This document shows positions 1 through 11,566 of a stretch of 64,000 nt of DNA, piece after piece; the first letter of the stretch is position 1, and each line of letters opens with the position of its first letter. The notes under the pieces are model-generated. The model did no database searches. It was given only the letters and a program-made list of their open reading frames with translations, and had not been told where the DNA came from. The position numbers and the translations under genes are program-made. The DNA is from Desarmillaria ectypa (Eukaryota; Basidiomycota; Agaricomycetes; Agaricales; Physalacriaceae). The stretch covers positions 3,162,001-3,226,000 of the forward strand of contig JAUDYN010000001.1 in NCBI GenBank assembly GCA_030407005.1, read 5' to 3'.

Positions 1-619
1 GGAATGGCTCATGGGGGGCTATTGATAGCTCCGAATGGGCCGGAGGTTGTTGTGAAGGGAGGATTATTGGAGGTTCGGGCGGTGGGTATGAAGAGGAGGA
101 TGCAGACGATGAGGGTCTGGTTCGTGATATGGACGGAGGTCTGGGAATAGGTGTTGGGACTGGGAGCGACGTCTGACGCTGAGTCTGGTACTGGGGCTCA
201 GGCAGGGGGGGCTCAGGAAGAGGGGATGGATGTTCATCCTCTTCAGTGACTGGCGCTGCTTTTGGGAGGGTATGAAATGGTATTTGTGGTGGTATTGGCA
301 AGGAGGCAGACGACGTCCGGTTAATTTGAGACGGAGCAGCAGCGGCAAGAATTGGAGAGGCAGGTGAGCTCTGTGACGGCAGCGAGTAGGGTCTTGGGTA
401 CGGCAGAATCTGTTGTCCCGTCAATGCTCCCGACGCCGTTGTTATGTTTGTCCAGTCCGACTCAACTTGTTCTTCACTGTATACGGGTGGGTCCACCGAC
501 GGCAGGGGTACCTCTCGCGGCGTGTCGAAGGATGCATGTCGTCTACTGAACGAAGAATTGCGTGGCGGGTGTCGAGGGCGCTGCTTTGTCAAGACGGACG
601 ATGGTGGCAACGTCGACAT
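1..619 (-). CDS. 5' end of a Ser/Pro-rich protein, truncated by the window edge
   Basis: A minus-strand frame opens at an ATG (617-619) and stays open without a stop to base 1, about 206 codons. The protein is rich in Pro, Ser and Gln with many short proline runs and no recognisable domain, so it looks like a disordered N-terminus of a longer protein. There is no signal peptide or membrane segment in this part. The composition is clearly biased and the frame never breaks, which argues for real coding sequence. The product cannot be named. The start is simply the first ATG of the open frame; an upstream exon is possible. Confidence 0.6.
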   Translation of the reverse strand, partial: MSTLPPSSVLTKQRPRHPPRNSSFSRRHASFDTPREVPLPSVDPPVYSEEQVESDWTNITTASGALTGQQILPYPRPYSLPSQSSPASPILAAAAPSQINRTSSASLPIPPQIPFHTLPKAAPVTEEDEHPSPLPEPPLPEPQYQTQRQTSLPVPTPIPRPPSISRTRPSSSASSSSYPPPEPPIILPSQQPPAHSELSIAPHEPF

Positions 620-2638
620 CGAAGTACTAAAATTGAAGTGAAGATGATTCCCCGCGTTGCCTATATTTCACTTTTCGAAACCGTTGGCTTTGTTTGGTCG
701 TGGCGTGTGAATCATGATGTCATCCGTGCCTTGCAAATTGAAATTCTACCGCCGGGTTCTGGCCCCGCCCTTCTCCATTGCTGGTTCCGACTAGCGGACT
801 ATCATTAACTTCGCCTCGGTCGAGCGCTCCGCCCTTTATAAATCTCTTTTATTCCAGTTTTCCTAGCGCTTCTAGGCGTTCTCAGGTATCCACATGTACG
901 TTGGCAATTCTCCGTTGCATTTGTGTTCTAATACAGCTGTCGTCACCATCAGTGTTATCACTGATGCCTTGGTCTGCTACTGCGGTTATGCTCGCCGTCC
1001 TGGTATCGGTTAGCGTTCTACCGCTGCTTATACAAACGTGCGATCTTATAGGCTTCTTGCTATCGCCATCTCCACAGCATCTACATTTTCCCACTATGAG
1101 CATTGAAAACTGACAAATCAAGTCCGTCGCGACGTCTGTACAGTATTTGTCTTCAGCCATCGCCGGGCTCCCACATCATGTTGCGATATGGATGCAATGC
1201 GCGTCGATCCTCTATCTGCTATCCTTCGGGCTCATGCTGAGAGACTCAATCAAATATCGGTCGGATGATTTCGCGGCCCGCATCTATCAATGCTGTCCGT
1301 CTATTCGACTACATATCACTTTCTTGCATGCGTCACAATTTGTAGCAGTGGTGGTTCAGTCTGTCGAGTCTTCATTCCACGTCTTCAGGAACAATATTTA
1401 CATGATCGAAGCTCTTGCATCGGAACCGGAACCGTGAACGGTAATGGTACGATTTTTGGCTCCAGTACAGAATGCAGCAATTTTACTTTCGCACGAGTTC
1501 CAGCTCCGGTGCCGTTGAAGGTCTTCCATTCTTTATCGTAGGTGCGTGTCGTTTCGTATTCGTACGGATATGAGACACCATGATTTTTTTTTCAAAATGC
1601 CATACAGATCGGCTACTTGGCAAGTCTTACAGCATTTCGTGTCTCGTAGGCCCGCAAACGTCAATGGTACAGGCATTCGAACTCTCAGACCTCAGCGCCC
1701 GACGTTCTTGCCCTCAAATCTCTTGTCCTCTGCAGGCCTCTGCCTGGAGGGGCCTGGGGGTACTATCAATAGATGGTGCCTGGGCCTTGGATTTCGCTTT
1801 GGCCCCTTCGGTCTACTATCAGTAACTCTCTCACCGGTGACGGCCGACAAACTTTGCTGAAACTTGCCAGAGACTTCGCGATCAACGAGGCACTGTCTGT
1901 CAAACTTCGATTTCTCAAATCTGTCAAATACTGCAAACCTTCTCTTTGACGATGGAATGTAATCAATCACGGGCTATTCAAGTGGCTGCTGAACAAGGAA
2001 GGAAAATATCCTGCAGGCTTTTCCTTGATTGAAATTCTGGATGGTGACACCATCTTGGCTTTAGGTGTGCACTACCTTACTTGAATAAATTAAGCAATGC
2101 TGACTCAACCCTGCTTGGCACCTAGGACACCAGCGTTTGTCGGCCACTACCTTCCTGCGGACAACGGAGGCGAAACGGAAACATGCGCCGTTGATCTCTG
2201 GGCTTTTGTCTTCCTTCATGATCAGAGTTGAAATATTTCTTCCATGTATATTTGCTCGACAGATTCTGACTACAGATTGTCTGAAGGAACCCGGAGAATA
2301 CCTTGAGAAGAGGATTGGACAGTGTTTGCCGTGTCATTTGCGGGCGAGTTCGCTTCGTGATATCCTTCTCGTCCGATCTTCCAAAATCCCCCTTGAATCT
2401 CTGTCATGTGTTCCAAAGTCGTAATTAGGAGGTTCAGCCTTGAGAATATATCAAGATTGGCGCACTCTGGAACTCAACCACGAATCGATTTAGTCCCTTT
2501 CAGCGTCAAGCACAACATTCTGAGATGAAAGGGTGATTATTGCCAGTTCAATGCCTGTTTGTATGCTCGCGCTGGCCAAATTTGGAATGTATCATGTGAC
2601 TGTGAATATGTTAGACAGTCCACACCAGATTCGGATTC
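620..2638. other. Intergenic stretch, no convincing gene
   Basis: Only short unrelated open frames are present. A TATA-like box (tttataaatc, about 835-844) faces the plus strand, and hydrophobic or cysteine-containing short frames follow at 900-1540, but I could not join them into a gene with sensible splice sites. The stretch next to 619 must hold the promoter of the truncated minus-strand gene. Confidence 0.5.
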
Positions 2639-2743
2639 CACCAAAGGAATGATGACGAAAAGATGTCGATTCCAATTTTGTGAAGTCAAATTTCGACCTG
2701 ATCACAGAGACTACAGTGTACTTGATACTATGCTGCCTGTTAC
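2639..2743 (+). pseudogene. RNase H-like gene, 5' fragment cut by the copia insertion
   Basis: The plus-strand frame here encodes a stretch with FCEVKFRPDH and TMLPVT, which matches what I remember of the segment before the catalytic domain in agaricomycete stand-alone RNase H-like proteins. It stops at the GTTAC target site of the copia element and resumes at 16287 with VTYTNHS, in the same frame when the element and one GTTAC copy are removed. The upstream boundary is uncertain. The gene is dead, because the downstream half carries stops and frameshifts as well. Confidence 0.6.
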
Positions 2744-2953
2744 TGTTGTAACAAGAGCAAGGAGAATATAGCAAAGATGGCAAATTACTGCCTCTTGAGC
2801 AAGAGGTGTCCTACTTAAATACATGTTGTACTGCTTCTAGAACTTACTATGAAATACCATGTATGTCCACTTTTATGGTTCAAAGTTAATCCTGCTGAGT
2901 AAGCCAATCCTTTGAGTACATTCTAGTACTTGCTCAGGATTGCTATCTCAACA
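2744..2953 (-). repeat. 3' LTR of the copia element
   Basis: It is about 95% identical to 16078-16286, has the same TGTTG...CAACA ends, abuts the GTTAC target duplication on its left and a G-rich polypurine tract (minus strand) on its right. Confidence 0.93.
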
Positions 2954-2982
2954 CTCCCCCTCAATTTTGTGCTCCTAGAATA

Positions 2983-3405
2983 TGTTAGGGACCGACTTGG
3001 ACACGTGACTTGGGGCAGTCAGCTGATCTCTCTGGGCCGTTACGCGTTCGAACAATCACCCAAAGTGAGAGATAGAAGCCAAAAGCCTTCTGTGTTGTGT
3101 AAACAAGAAGTATATGGTTTTAATTTAAACAAGAGATAGAGTACAACTGTCTAGTTTACTCTGTTTATATAGTATTTCTACGGCGTTATATTTAGGTGAA
3201 ACACTATGGTCCATGCACAAACAGTGTCGAAGTAGGATGATCCGGGAGGATCATAGAACCAATGGAAAGCGTCTGGGGTGACAGACGGTGAGAATGAGGG
3301 TTGTAGCCGGCGAATAGCTGGATACGAGTCAGTTTCTGGATAAGATTAGATGGATGAGTCATGGATATGACTCGGATAAGATAAGATAATGGAAAAATCA
3401 TAACA
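2983..3405 (-). repeat. 3' LTR of the chromovirus
   Basis: It is 423 bp with TGTTA...TAACA inverted ends. It differs from the 5' LTR at 17 positions by my count, all transitions and with no indel. Confidence 0.95.
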
Positions 3406-3437
3406 TTACCCTCTTGTTAAAGCAGTTGTCCCGACTG

Positions 3438-3895
3438 CTAGGTCTCTTCCAAAGGGGTGTCGAACTGTGTTGCGATTTGACTGATCCAGTACTGATCAAT
3501 CAGTTTCTTCCATATTTCTTCATCTGGATTGACAATCCATTTGGTGTATCCATCTTTTCTTTTGGCAAGGTAGGCTACGTCACCATGTTCTGAGTATTCG
3601 TGGTCCAGTATTTTAACCACTTTCTTTTTGGTTGCGATTTTTGGAGTGTATATGGCACGGTTTACACTAGCCTGGTACTCTTGGATCGCTTCCAAAGCAT
3701 TCGTCATCTCGTTTTCTCGAACCCATGAGTTGTGTTCATGAGTCCATCCTTTCCATTTAACTAGGTAGTCTGTGACTTCCCTAGATGGTTGTCCCTGCTT
3801 GGATCGTACCTTTCTGGTGCGTGAATCCAAGACTTCTTCGATTTCGTATTCTTCTTGACTGTCAATGAGGTCCAGAGGGGGAGGTGGCAGTTGCT
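3438..3895 (-). pseudogene. Chromodomain end of the chromovirus polyprotein
   Basis: On the minus strand a chromodomain is readable: EYEIEEVLDSR, then YLVKWKGW and NSWVRE, the aromatic-cage pattern of chromovirus integrase tails. Such domains bind methylated histone H3 and steer integration to heterochromatin in characterised elements; that role is inferred here. A stop near 3897 (CAA to TAA type) separates it from the integrase frame. About 80 further residues continue to a stop at 3438 with no domain that I recognise. Confidence 0.85.
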
Positions 3896-3896
3896 C

Positions 3897-5105
3897 TTAA
3901 TTTGCAAATGAGGGTGCAACGTATGGAGTCAATAGTTTCTCATTGAATCGGGGATGAATCTTCCAATGTGGTGGCAGCTTCAACTTGTACGCTGCTGCTC
4001 CTGATTTCTCTATGATTTCGAATGGTCCTGTTTGTTTATTGTCGAGCTTTTTCTTTGGTCGTGGAAGATGAAGGTTGGCGGTGTCCAGCCATACCTTATC
4101 CTCAATCTTGTACTCTCTTTGAGTCTGTTTCCTTTTGTCGTATTGCATCTTCATTTGCGCCGCGGCCTTTTCTAATGCTTCATGAACCTCCTTATGGACC
4201 TTGGCCATAGTTTCCATGAAGTCGACAGCTGCGGGATTTGCGAAGCTGGTTTGTTGTATTGACTCAGGGATAAGTCTGAGGTTTCATCCATATAGAACCA
4301 TGAAAGGACTTTTGCCCATGGCCAAATGGACTCAGTTGTTGTGGGTGAATTTGGCGAGTGGTAGCCATGCTACCCAGTCGGTTTGTCGATGATTGACAAA
4401 GATGCGGAGGTATTTTTCTACCTCCTGGTTGACTCTCTCTGTCTGTCCATCTGTCTGTGGGTGGTATGCCATGGATGCATTCTGGGTGATGTTTAACATT
4501 CTGTATAGTTCCTTCATGAATGTTGAGATGAATTGTGGTCCTCTGTCCAAGATGATCACTTGTGGCATTCCGTGCTTCGCATATACATGGTTGTGAAGTA
4601 TTAATGCCCATCCTTCAGCGGATAACTCCTCATTGCACAGAATTAGGAGGATGTTCTTGGAGAAACGATCTACGATGACCAGTAGAGCATCAAATCCATC
4701 TGACTCAGAGAGTCCAGTGACCATGTCGACTGAGATGTGTGTTCACGGCGTGTCGGGTATTGTGTTGGGATGAAGAGGTGCAGCCTTGGTCTGTGTATTG
4801 CTCTTCGTTCTTTGACAAGTCTCACATCCTTTGATGTAAGACTCTACATCCTTCTTCATCTTCAGCCACCAATACTCACGCAGTATGAGTTCCTTGGTCT
4901 TGGCTATTCCTGAGTGTCCAGCGGTGATGTGATCATGGAGTTGGGCGATGATCTCACCGCATAGCATTGAGTCGTTGGGAATATAGACTCGTCCATCGTA
5001 CCACAGGATTTTGCTTTCCTGTGTGATCCCTTGTTCATGGTTAAGGGACTTCTCTATTCCCTGGTCCCATAGTTTCTTCTGCTTTGTTGCGTCTCTTATA
5101 TGCAT
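3897..5105 (-). pseudogene. Integrase region of the chromovirus
   Basis: The minus-strand frame 5105-4743 carries the HHCC zinc-binding part (HDHITAGHSG ... CETCQR). Frame 4724-4332 carries the catalytic core, with VIVDRFSK, a DRGPQF segment and DGQTERVNQ. Frame 4217-3897 gives the post-core GPFEI region with LPPHWKIHP. In-frame stops split the three pieces, so the protein is not made in one piece. Confidence 0.85.
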
Positions 5106-5300
5106 GATCCTTTCTTCCGTTGTTGGTAGTACTAATGCTCAGAAGTGTTCTGGGGATAAGACGATAACATCTTGGTTGTCTTCTTTTCCCTGATCGTGAT
5201 CGTCTCATCTGCTGAGAAGATCGGCTTTTTGATTAGCGGTTCCAGCTTTATGTTGAAGAATAAAGTGGTATTCTGCTAGTTTGGTGACCCATCGAGCTTG

Positions 5301-6727
5301 TCAATGGTTTAACTTCTGGGGTTTCCAGAAGTATTGGAGATTCTGATGGTCAGTCCAGATCTCAATGGTCTCTTTGGCGCCCATGAGATAATGGCACCAC
5401 TCCTCTAATGCCAGCATGATTGCTAACAACTCCTTGTCATAGATTTCATAGTTGTGCTCAGTGGCGGTGAGTGCTTTCGACATGAAGGCAACTGGCCTCC
5501 ATTTGCCTTCCTTTTCTTGGCTCAGGATGGCACCAATGGCTCTGTCACTGGCATTGGCTTCAACTCTGAACTTTCCATCGTCTGAGGGAATCGTCAGGAT
5601 TACGTTTGTTATCATCAACTTCTTTAGTTGTTTAAACACTTGTTCCTGTTCTGATCCCCACATCCAGTCTACCTTTCCAGTTAACTGGGTAAAGGGATGC
5701 ACTATCTTGGAATAGTCTTTGATGAACTTCTGGTAGAAGTTCATGAATCCCAAAAAGGACTGTAACTCCTTTTTCTTTGTTGGGGTTGGCCATTCCTCTA
5801 TTCCCGCTATCTTGACTGGGTCCATACAAATAGTGTCTTCACTGATAATAACCTCTAGGTATTCGGTTTCGAGTACCTCAAACTCGCATTTCTCTGCTTT
5901 GAGGAACAACTTGTTCTCTCTAAGTTGCTGGAGTACTTGTCGTACTATGCCCCGGTGTTCTGACAATGATTTGGTGAAAATGAGTATATCGTCAAGGTAA
6001 ATCATGACTTTTCCTCCAGCGATCAAATCCTTGAATATGTCATTCATCATTCACTGAAATGTGGCTGGTGAGTTCATAAGTCCGAAGAACATAACTGTAG
6101 GCTCAAAGAGCCCTCGATTAGTTCTGAACGCTACCTTTTCTTCATCCCCATCTCGGATACGGACATTGTTATAGCCCCATCATACGTCCAGCTTGGAGAA
6201 GTACTTGGCTCCCTGTAGCTTGTTGATTAGCTTGGAGATGAGCAGAAGGGGATAACAATTCTTGATCATTATTTCATTCAGTTTCCAGTAATCCTGAACT
6301 GGTCATAGGGAGCCATCCTTTTTCTTGATGAAGAAGAAGGGAGAGGCGAAGGGAGATTTCGAGGGATGGATGCGTCCCGAGTCTAAGTTCTCATCTAAGA
6401 ACTTGTCCAACTGCTCTTGCTCGTTTCGATTGAGCAGATAAACCTTGCAGTCCAAGGTTGATTTCGCGTTTGGGATCAATTCAATTGCATGATCCCAAGG
6501 TCTTCTTTCCAGTAATTCATCGAAGCTTTCTTTAGAGAATAAATCTCTAAAACTCTGATACTGAGGTGGTACAAGCTCCTCAAACATCTGTTTTGGTTTT
6601 TCAGTGTTGGCTGCTGCTGCCAACTCATTCGCATGATGGACGGCACGAAGTATGATTTCTTCTTGCATATTGATGGCAAGAATACTTTCTCCTTCCTCGA
6701 GCTCTTCATCCCATCAGTCTTCTTCAT
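5301..6727 (-). pseudogene. Reverse transcriptase and RNase H of the chromovirus
   Basis: Frame 6668-6303 holds the RT N-terminus (SPFASPFFFIKKKDGSL). Between 6302 and 6051 the RT palm continues but carries three TGA stops, two where CGA (Arg) is expected. Frame 6050-5301 contains the catalytic YLDD box, the FLGFMNFYQKFI connection and RNase H motifs (EANASDRAIGA, DKELLAI, IWTDHQNL). The catalytic residues survive but the frame does not. Confidence 0.88.
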
Positions 6728-6881
6728 CTGCGTCAGGCAAGGTGAACTGGTTTTGGATGCAATGACATCGTCCGAATGTCAAGATCCCCGCCTTCCAGTT
6801 GACGAAAGGATTGTGGCATTTAAGCCAGTCGTGGCCCAAGTATATAGTCTTGGAGCCTAGGTTGGTGACCGTGAGGTTGAT

Positions 6882-8318
6882 TCATTCACTATGTTCTCCG
6901 ATGGTCATTCGGAGTTCCACGAATTTGGTGATGTCCCCTGCCTTATTGTGCATTCCGTCGGCATTATAGACCGGTATAGGGGCTGCGGCCTTCCTGGTGT
7001 CCAATTGATGTTGCTGGATGTAAGTTCGATTGATAGAGCTGCCCATGCAGCCACTATCTAATAATGCTCGGGTTGTCAATATCTGTTTCCCAGTGCATGG
7101 GGAAAGTTGGATGTCTACCAAGAAGTCCTGTCCGGAACTCTTGGTACTGCAAATATACTGAATTGGTTCATGCAGTTCATAGAGCTGTTCCCAGGCTAAG
7201 CTCTCTCCCATCCTTAAGCTTTGGATAAGCTCGTCGTTGATTTCTCCGAGTCTTTTGGGGTGTACCCAAATGGAGAGGACTGCCTTGGCGACTGCTAAAT
7301 TCTTGGAGTCGCATACTGTATGCATCATCCAGTCGATTCCAAATGGTCTGAACCATTGGAATTCATTCTGCTTCCCCATTCGTTCGGAAGACTTGTCTTG
7401 CTTCCCCGTACATTTGGAAGCATCTGATACCCCCTTGTTAGGATAGGTGTCGGGTTTGATGCTTCCCCTTGCATTCGGAAGGTCAATGTTCTGTGATTCC
7501 AGTGTTCTGGATATCGGGGTACTGGCTTTGGATTGGCTGACTTGCCACATCCTGAAAGCTATGTCATCTTCTTCGTCGGGTACTTCAATGATGGTAGTTC
7601 TGCTGAAATGCCCCCTTTTTACTGCCTGGGTGCTAGCGGGATCCTGTTCCTTTTCCTCAGCCAGCATCACTCATGATAGAGTTTGAATTTCCTTGGTCAT
7701 TGACTCCCAGCTAGTGCCTAAGGCGACCTTCGCATGTTTGCAACCTGTACCAGTCTGGTTTGGGTAATCCCACCCTCTTTTTATTGCCTGGGTGCTAGCA
7801 ACTTCCTTCCTTCTGGCTTTGATCCTCTGACTTGCTGGCCCAGTTTAATACTCAGCTTCATCAAGTTTTCCACTCCCTGGACCAGTTTGTCCAGGTCGTC
7901 GGTCCTAGCCTTGGTTAGAGGCACTGTCCTGGTCCTCTGCCAACCCTGGCGGAACTGGTGAGCTTGCCCCACCGCTCGAGGTGGGTACTGGGACGGTCGG
8001 ACTTCTGGGAGGCCCGAAGGAGTCCTGCCTACTGGTCCCTGCTTGTTGCTGTGCACTCAGCGGCGTATCCGGTGAGCTCTGCTCATTGGACTTTGTTGTG
8101 GCGCCAACACCACTTGGCAAGTCCTGCTCCAGTTTGTTAGAGGTTCGGGATTTGTCACTACAGATACTTGTGTCAGCTTCTTCTAGGAGGATGATGTACC
8201 TGTTTGTTCTTGATGATTCTTGCTTGGTCTTCAGCTTTGGTGAAGTCATAGATATATTCTTTGTATGTAATTGTCTGTTTTTATAATAATCAGTCCGACC
8301 CACGAAAACCGAGGACAC
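6882..8318 (-). pseudogene. Linker and aspartic protease of the chromovirus
   Basis: Frame 7670-6882 ends in a retropepsin-type protease with LLDSGCMGSSI, the DSG catalytic signature. Upstream, 8318-7781 on the minus strand is a low-complexity Ser/Pro/Gln linker broken between overlapping frames. The block links the zinc knuckle to RT, the usual Gag-Pol junction region. Confidence 0.8.
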
Positions 8319-8455
8319 ACCTTGAGACTCGGGTGTGCAAGGGGAATCGAACTCTTGATGCCCTACTCTTTTACCTCCTTGATCTTGGAGGTGCTTGGCA
8401 CCACTGCGTCAGTGGGCCCCACATATCTCACAACGTTCTTCTCTTTTCTCATAGG

Positions 8456-9300
8456 GCAATCTCTGCTCAGGTGACCCTTTTGATCACACCTGAAGCAGCG
8501 CCCCTCGGCTCATTGCCGGTCTAAGTCCATGGGCTTCCCCACCCCCCCGTACGTCATCCACTTACCGGTTCCAGCATCACAACTAGTTCCTCTGCTCCCA
8601 GCATTCGGCTTTGGAGCCAACGAACTTGTCGCCCCAGCAGTGTTCTTGCTGCTGGGTTGCTGTTGTTAGGGATGTGAGCCCTGCTTTTGGCCATCCCGAG
8701 GCGTACTAGTGGTCTGGTCAAAGACCCATTTCCACTGTCTCTCTTCATACATCTGGAGGATGCGTTCCTTCCACTCCAGATATGAGCGCGGAATACTCAC
8801 ATCCATATTTGATATGAAGATTGTGTATGAGCTAGGCACCCCTAGTCGCACCACCTTCACCATTGCGCCGCATTCGGCCTCATTGGATCTCTGGCCCGCT
8901 AGCTTGGCTTCTTCTTCCAGCTTCTGGAAGTAGTGGGAGGCAGGCTGTGCTCCCATGCGCAAGTCGAACATGCACTTTTCATGTATTTCCTCGATCACGG
9001 GATCTTAGAATTATCATGTGACTAGGTCAACAAAGTCAACCCAGTCGAAATATCGGAAATGGGTGGTGGTGCCATCAAAGGGATCGCCTACCCAATATTC
9101 AGGTCTCTTGTAGACTCACCAGTCCTTGGCAGCGCCCTTGAAGTGAGACATCGCAAATAGTACCAGGTGCAATGGCACCTGGAAATAGTGTCGGAACACT
9201 TCGAAATAGGTGATGCAATCACCTATGAAGCGTTTGATATCGTCATGGTCCCCCTTGAATGGAGCGGGGACCTTGATGAGGATTGGCTTGATGCCCAGAT
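8456..9300 (-). pseudogene. Gag core and CCHC zinc knuckle of the chromovirus
   Basis: Minus strand from about 9300 reads a Retrotrans_gag-type helical core (PAPFKGDHDD, AMSHFKGAAKDW) with TGA directly after that Trp and more stops near 9005-9020, then 8998-8666 continues the core (FQKLEEEAKLAGQ, YLEWKERIL). A C-x2-C-x4-H-x4-C knuckle is encoded at 8456-8496. The pattern and order identify Gag; the stops make it non-functional. Confidence 0.85.
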
Positions 9301-9460
9301 AGGGGGCATCAGCGGCAGTGTTCCCGACAGGGTTCGAGATTGGGTCAGGTGGTCCCTGACCAGGGGGTGGTCTTGGGATCGAAAATCAATCCAGCCTGTA
9401 ACCTGGGTAACCTCTTGGCAGTCCCAGTGGTCTTCCCCTTTCTGGCTCTTTTTCCTTCTC

Positions 9461-11079
9461 TTAAGCCTTGAGGTATTCTGCCAGTGTCTTGTGGGCAGAA
9501 TCCTCCCTGTTGAGTTCTTCACGCATCTCTGTGATGCACCGTTCCTTTTCCAGCAACTCATTCCGCATTTGTTGCCAGACTTCTTCTGCCGTGGCAGGGA
9601 TTCTTGATGCCCCTGCAGTGGCATTTCCTGCAGGGGCTCCTTTGGCTTCCATTTCTTCTCCTGCCCCTGCGAAGAGAAGACTACCACCCTGATAAGGATG
9701 GTATCCTTGGTGACGCGCCCTATGATGTGGGGGCGAGTCGGGAAGTGGTCATGGGATTGCAACCAGGGTATCTGGTGGGTGATCTGGATATATTTCGTAT
9801 TGGGGATGGTGGTATTCCATCCTGCCGTAGTAACCTGTATCATAGGTTAACATATCATACTGGGGCCTTTGCCCCCAATTACTCCTCTCTTGCCACCTCC
9901 AGTCTCCATAAGTGCTGGAGGGTCCTCTCCAGTTCCCGCTGCTCCCCTGGATCTCTGGGCTGAAGCCCTGGAAATAGATCCCCTGCGGAGGGGTGGAAAA
10001 TTGACCGGTCGTGGTTGGCGAGTATCTGGTGGTTAACGATGTTGGCCCTAGTGGAGCTAGGCCCATCGAAGGGAATTCGGATGGGGTCACCCCTGTTAAG
10101 GGCCAACCACTCATCCATCTCGATTCTGGGTTCTTCCCAGAGATCTCAGGCTTCGACGTCCCTTCATCGAACTTCCCATGCTGTGGTCCGGAATGGACCG
10201 AAGAGTCTGTGGTTGACCTCGGAGAGGTCAGACCAGATGAAGTCTTCCCCATGCAGGTTGAAGGGGTCATCGGTGGCATGGGGAGGGGCTGGGACCGGGG
10301 CGTCATCTCCAACAATGTTGTCATCGGACTCGTCATTGGAGATTTCAATGATGGGGAGGGAGGAGAGCAAGATGGACTCTCCTGAGTTGGGCCACCACTC
10401 TCGGCCCCAGGGACCGTAAGAGTGGTTTCAATCCATGTTTGGATCATCAGGGTGGTGGGGTCTGGAGTGGTCAGACCTCCTACTGTTGTCGCTATCAGAC
10501 GACGGGGAATCAGATCTCTGCTGGAATATGCAGAGGGCAGGGGTTCTTGGACGAGGGGGGGGGGCCGGGGTATGGGGGTGGGGGTTCGTCCAGCGCAAGC
10601 CGAACATCCCTCACGTATTCTTGGGCTGCCGTGCGGCCGGCTGTTGGTCACTCCAGTGCGATGGTGGGTTGTTCCATCTGGTAACGGAGGAGGATGGCTC
10701 TCATGTTGTATGCACAAGCGGATTCGGCAATCTGGGCCCGAAGTTCTGGGATCCCCGGAGTTGGGGGTCTTGAATCTGAACTCCCTTCGGAGGAGGAAGC
10801 GACTGTGAATTGAGCCCTGGGATGAATGAGTGGAGTTGCCTCTCGTTCTCCCAATCTTATGGGGGGTATCCCCCTGGGAACGATATGGGTGGTTGTTGGG
10901 GTGGGGCGGGGGGATGGGTCGGGTCGTCGGGGCTGTCTCTGTCTGAGCAGTGCCTGGATTTCTTCCTCATAGATTAATACGGCAAGGACCATAAAAAATG
11001 ACAAAAGTATGGTGCTACCGATTGCAACACCGAGAGAGACAGTTTGGGGTTTGTGGGGGTTTCTGTCTTCTCCAGGCAT
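9461..11079 (-). pseudogene. N-terminal Gag region with a membrane segment, chromovirus
   Basis: The first minus-strand ORF after the 5' LTR (11079-10648) starts MPGEDRNPH and has one strongly hydrophobic segment of about 24 residues (about 10969-11043). It runs through a TGA (probably from TGG) into a region with PPPPYPGPPP (about 10560-10592). Later frames (10370-10164, 10118-9879, 9652-9461) are acidic, Pro-rich and partly coiled-coil. A membrane anchor at the Gag N-terminus is unusual for the usual view of Ty3/gypsy Gag. Frames are shifted against each other, so this is decayed. Confidence 0.6.
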
Positions 11080-11138
11080 GAAGAAGTTCTTCTATACAGC
11101 TAGCATAATAGAAGTGGGAAGGGTGATCTCTTGTTTAA

Positions 11139-11561
11139 TGTTAGGGACCAACTTGGACACGTGACTTGGGGCAGTCAGCTGATCTCTCTGGGCCGTTATG
11201 CATTCGAACAATCGCCCAAAGTGAGAGATAGAAGCCAAAAGCCTTCTGTGTTGTGTAAACAAGAAGTATATGGTTTTAATTTAAACAAGAGATAGAGTAC
11301 AACTGTCTAGTTTACTCTGTTTATATAGTATTTCTACGGCATTATATTTAGGTGAAACACTATGGTCCATGCACAAACGGTGTCGAAGTAGAACGATCCG
11401 GGAGGATCATAGAACCAATGGAAAGTATCTGGGGTGACAGATGGTGAGAATGAGGGTTGTAGCCGGTGAATAGCTGGATACGAGTCGGTTTCTGGATAAG
11501 ATTAGATGGATGAGTCATGGATATGACTCGGATAAGATAAGATAACGGAAAAATTGTAATA
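11139..11561 (-). repeat. 5' LTR of the chromovirus
   Basis: It is 423 bp and aligns end to end without gaps to 2983-3405. It ends ...GTAATA against ...CATAACA in the partner and is followed directly by the GAATA duplication at 11562. Confidence 0.95.
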
Positions 11562-11566
11562 GAATA

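Larger units (their letters stand above)
2983..11561 (-). mobile_element. Ty3/gypsy chromovirus inserted in the copia element
   Basis: Two 423-bp LTRs (2983-3405, 11139-11561) are flanked by a perfect GAATA duplication (2978-2982, 11562-11566). Total length is 8.6 kb. Minus-strand order is an N-terminal ORF with a membrane segment, Gag core, CCHC knuckle, aspartic protease, RT, RNase H, integrase, GPY/F-like region and chromodomain; integrase after RT places it in Ty3/gypsy and the chromodomain makes it a chromovirus. A purine tract (AAGAGGG) precedes the 3' LTR. Every coding block is broken by stops, several of them TGA where family sequence has Arg (CGA). It interrupts the last codons of copia RNase H. 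Confidence 0.95.

Noticed and set aside
1147..1541. Short plus-strand frames with hydrophobic or Cys-containing peptides
   Set aside because: No splice model or family match supports them as a gene.
9167..10808. Several plus-strand frames over the chromovirus Gag region
   Set aside because: They are shadows of the GC-rich, Pro-rich minus-strand Gag frame and show no domain.
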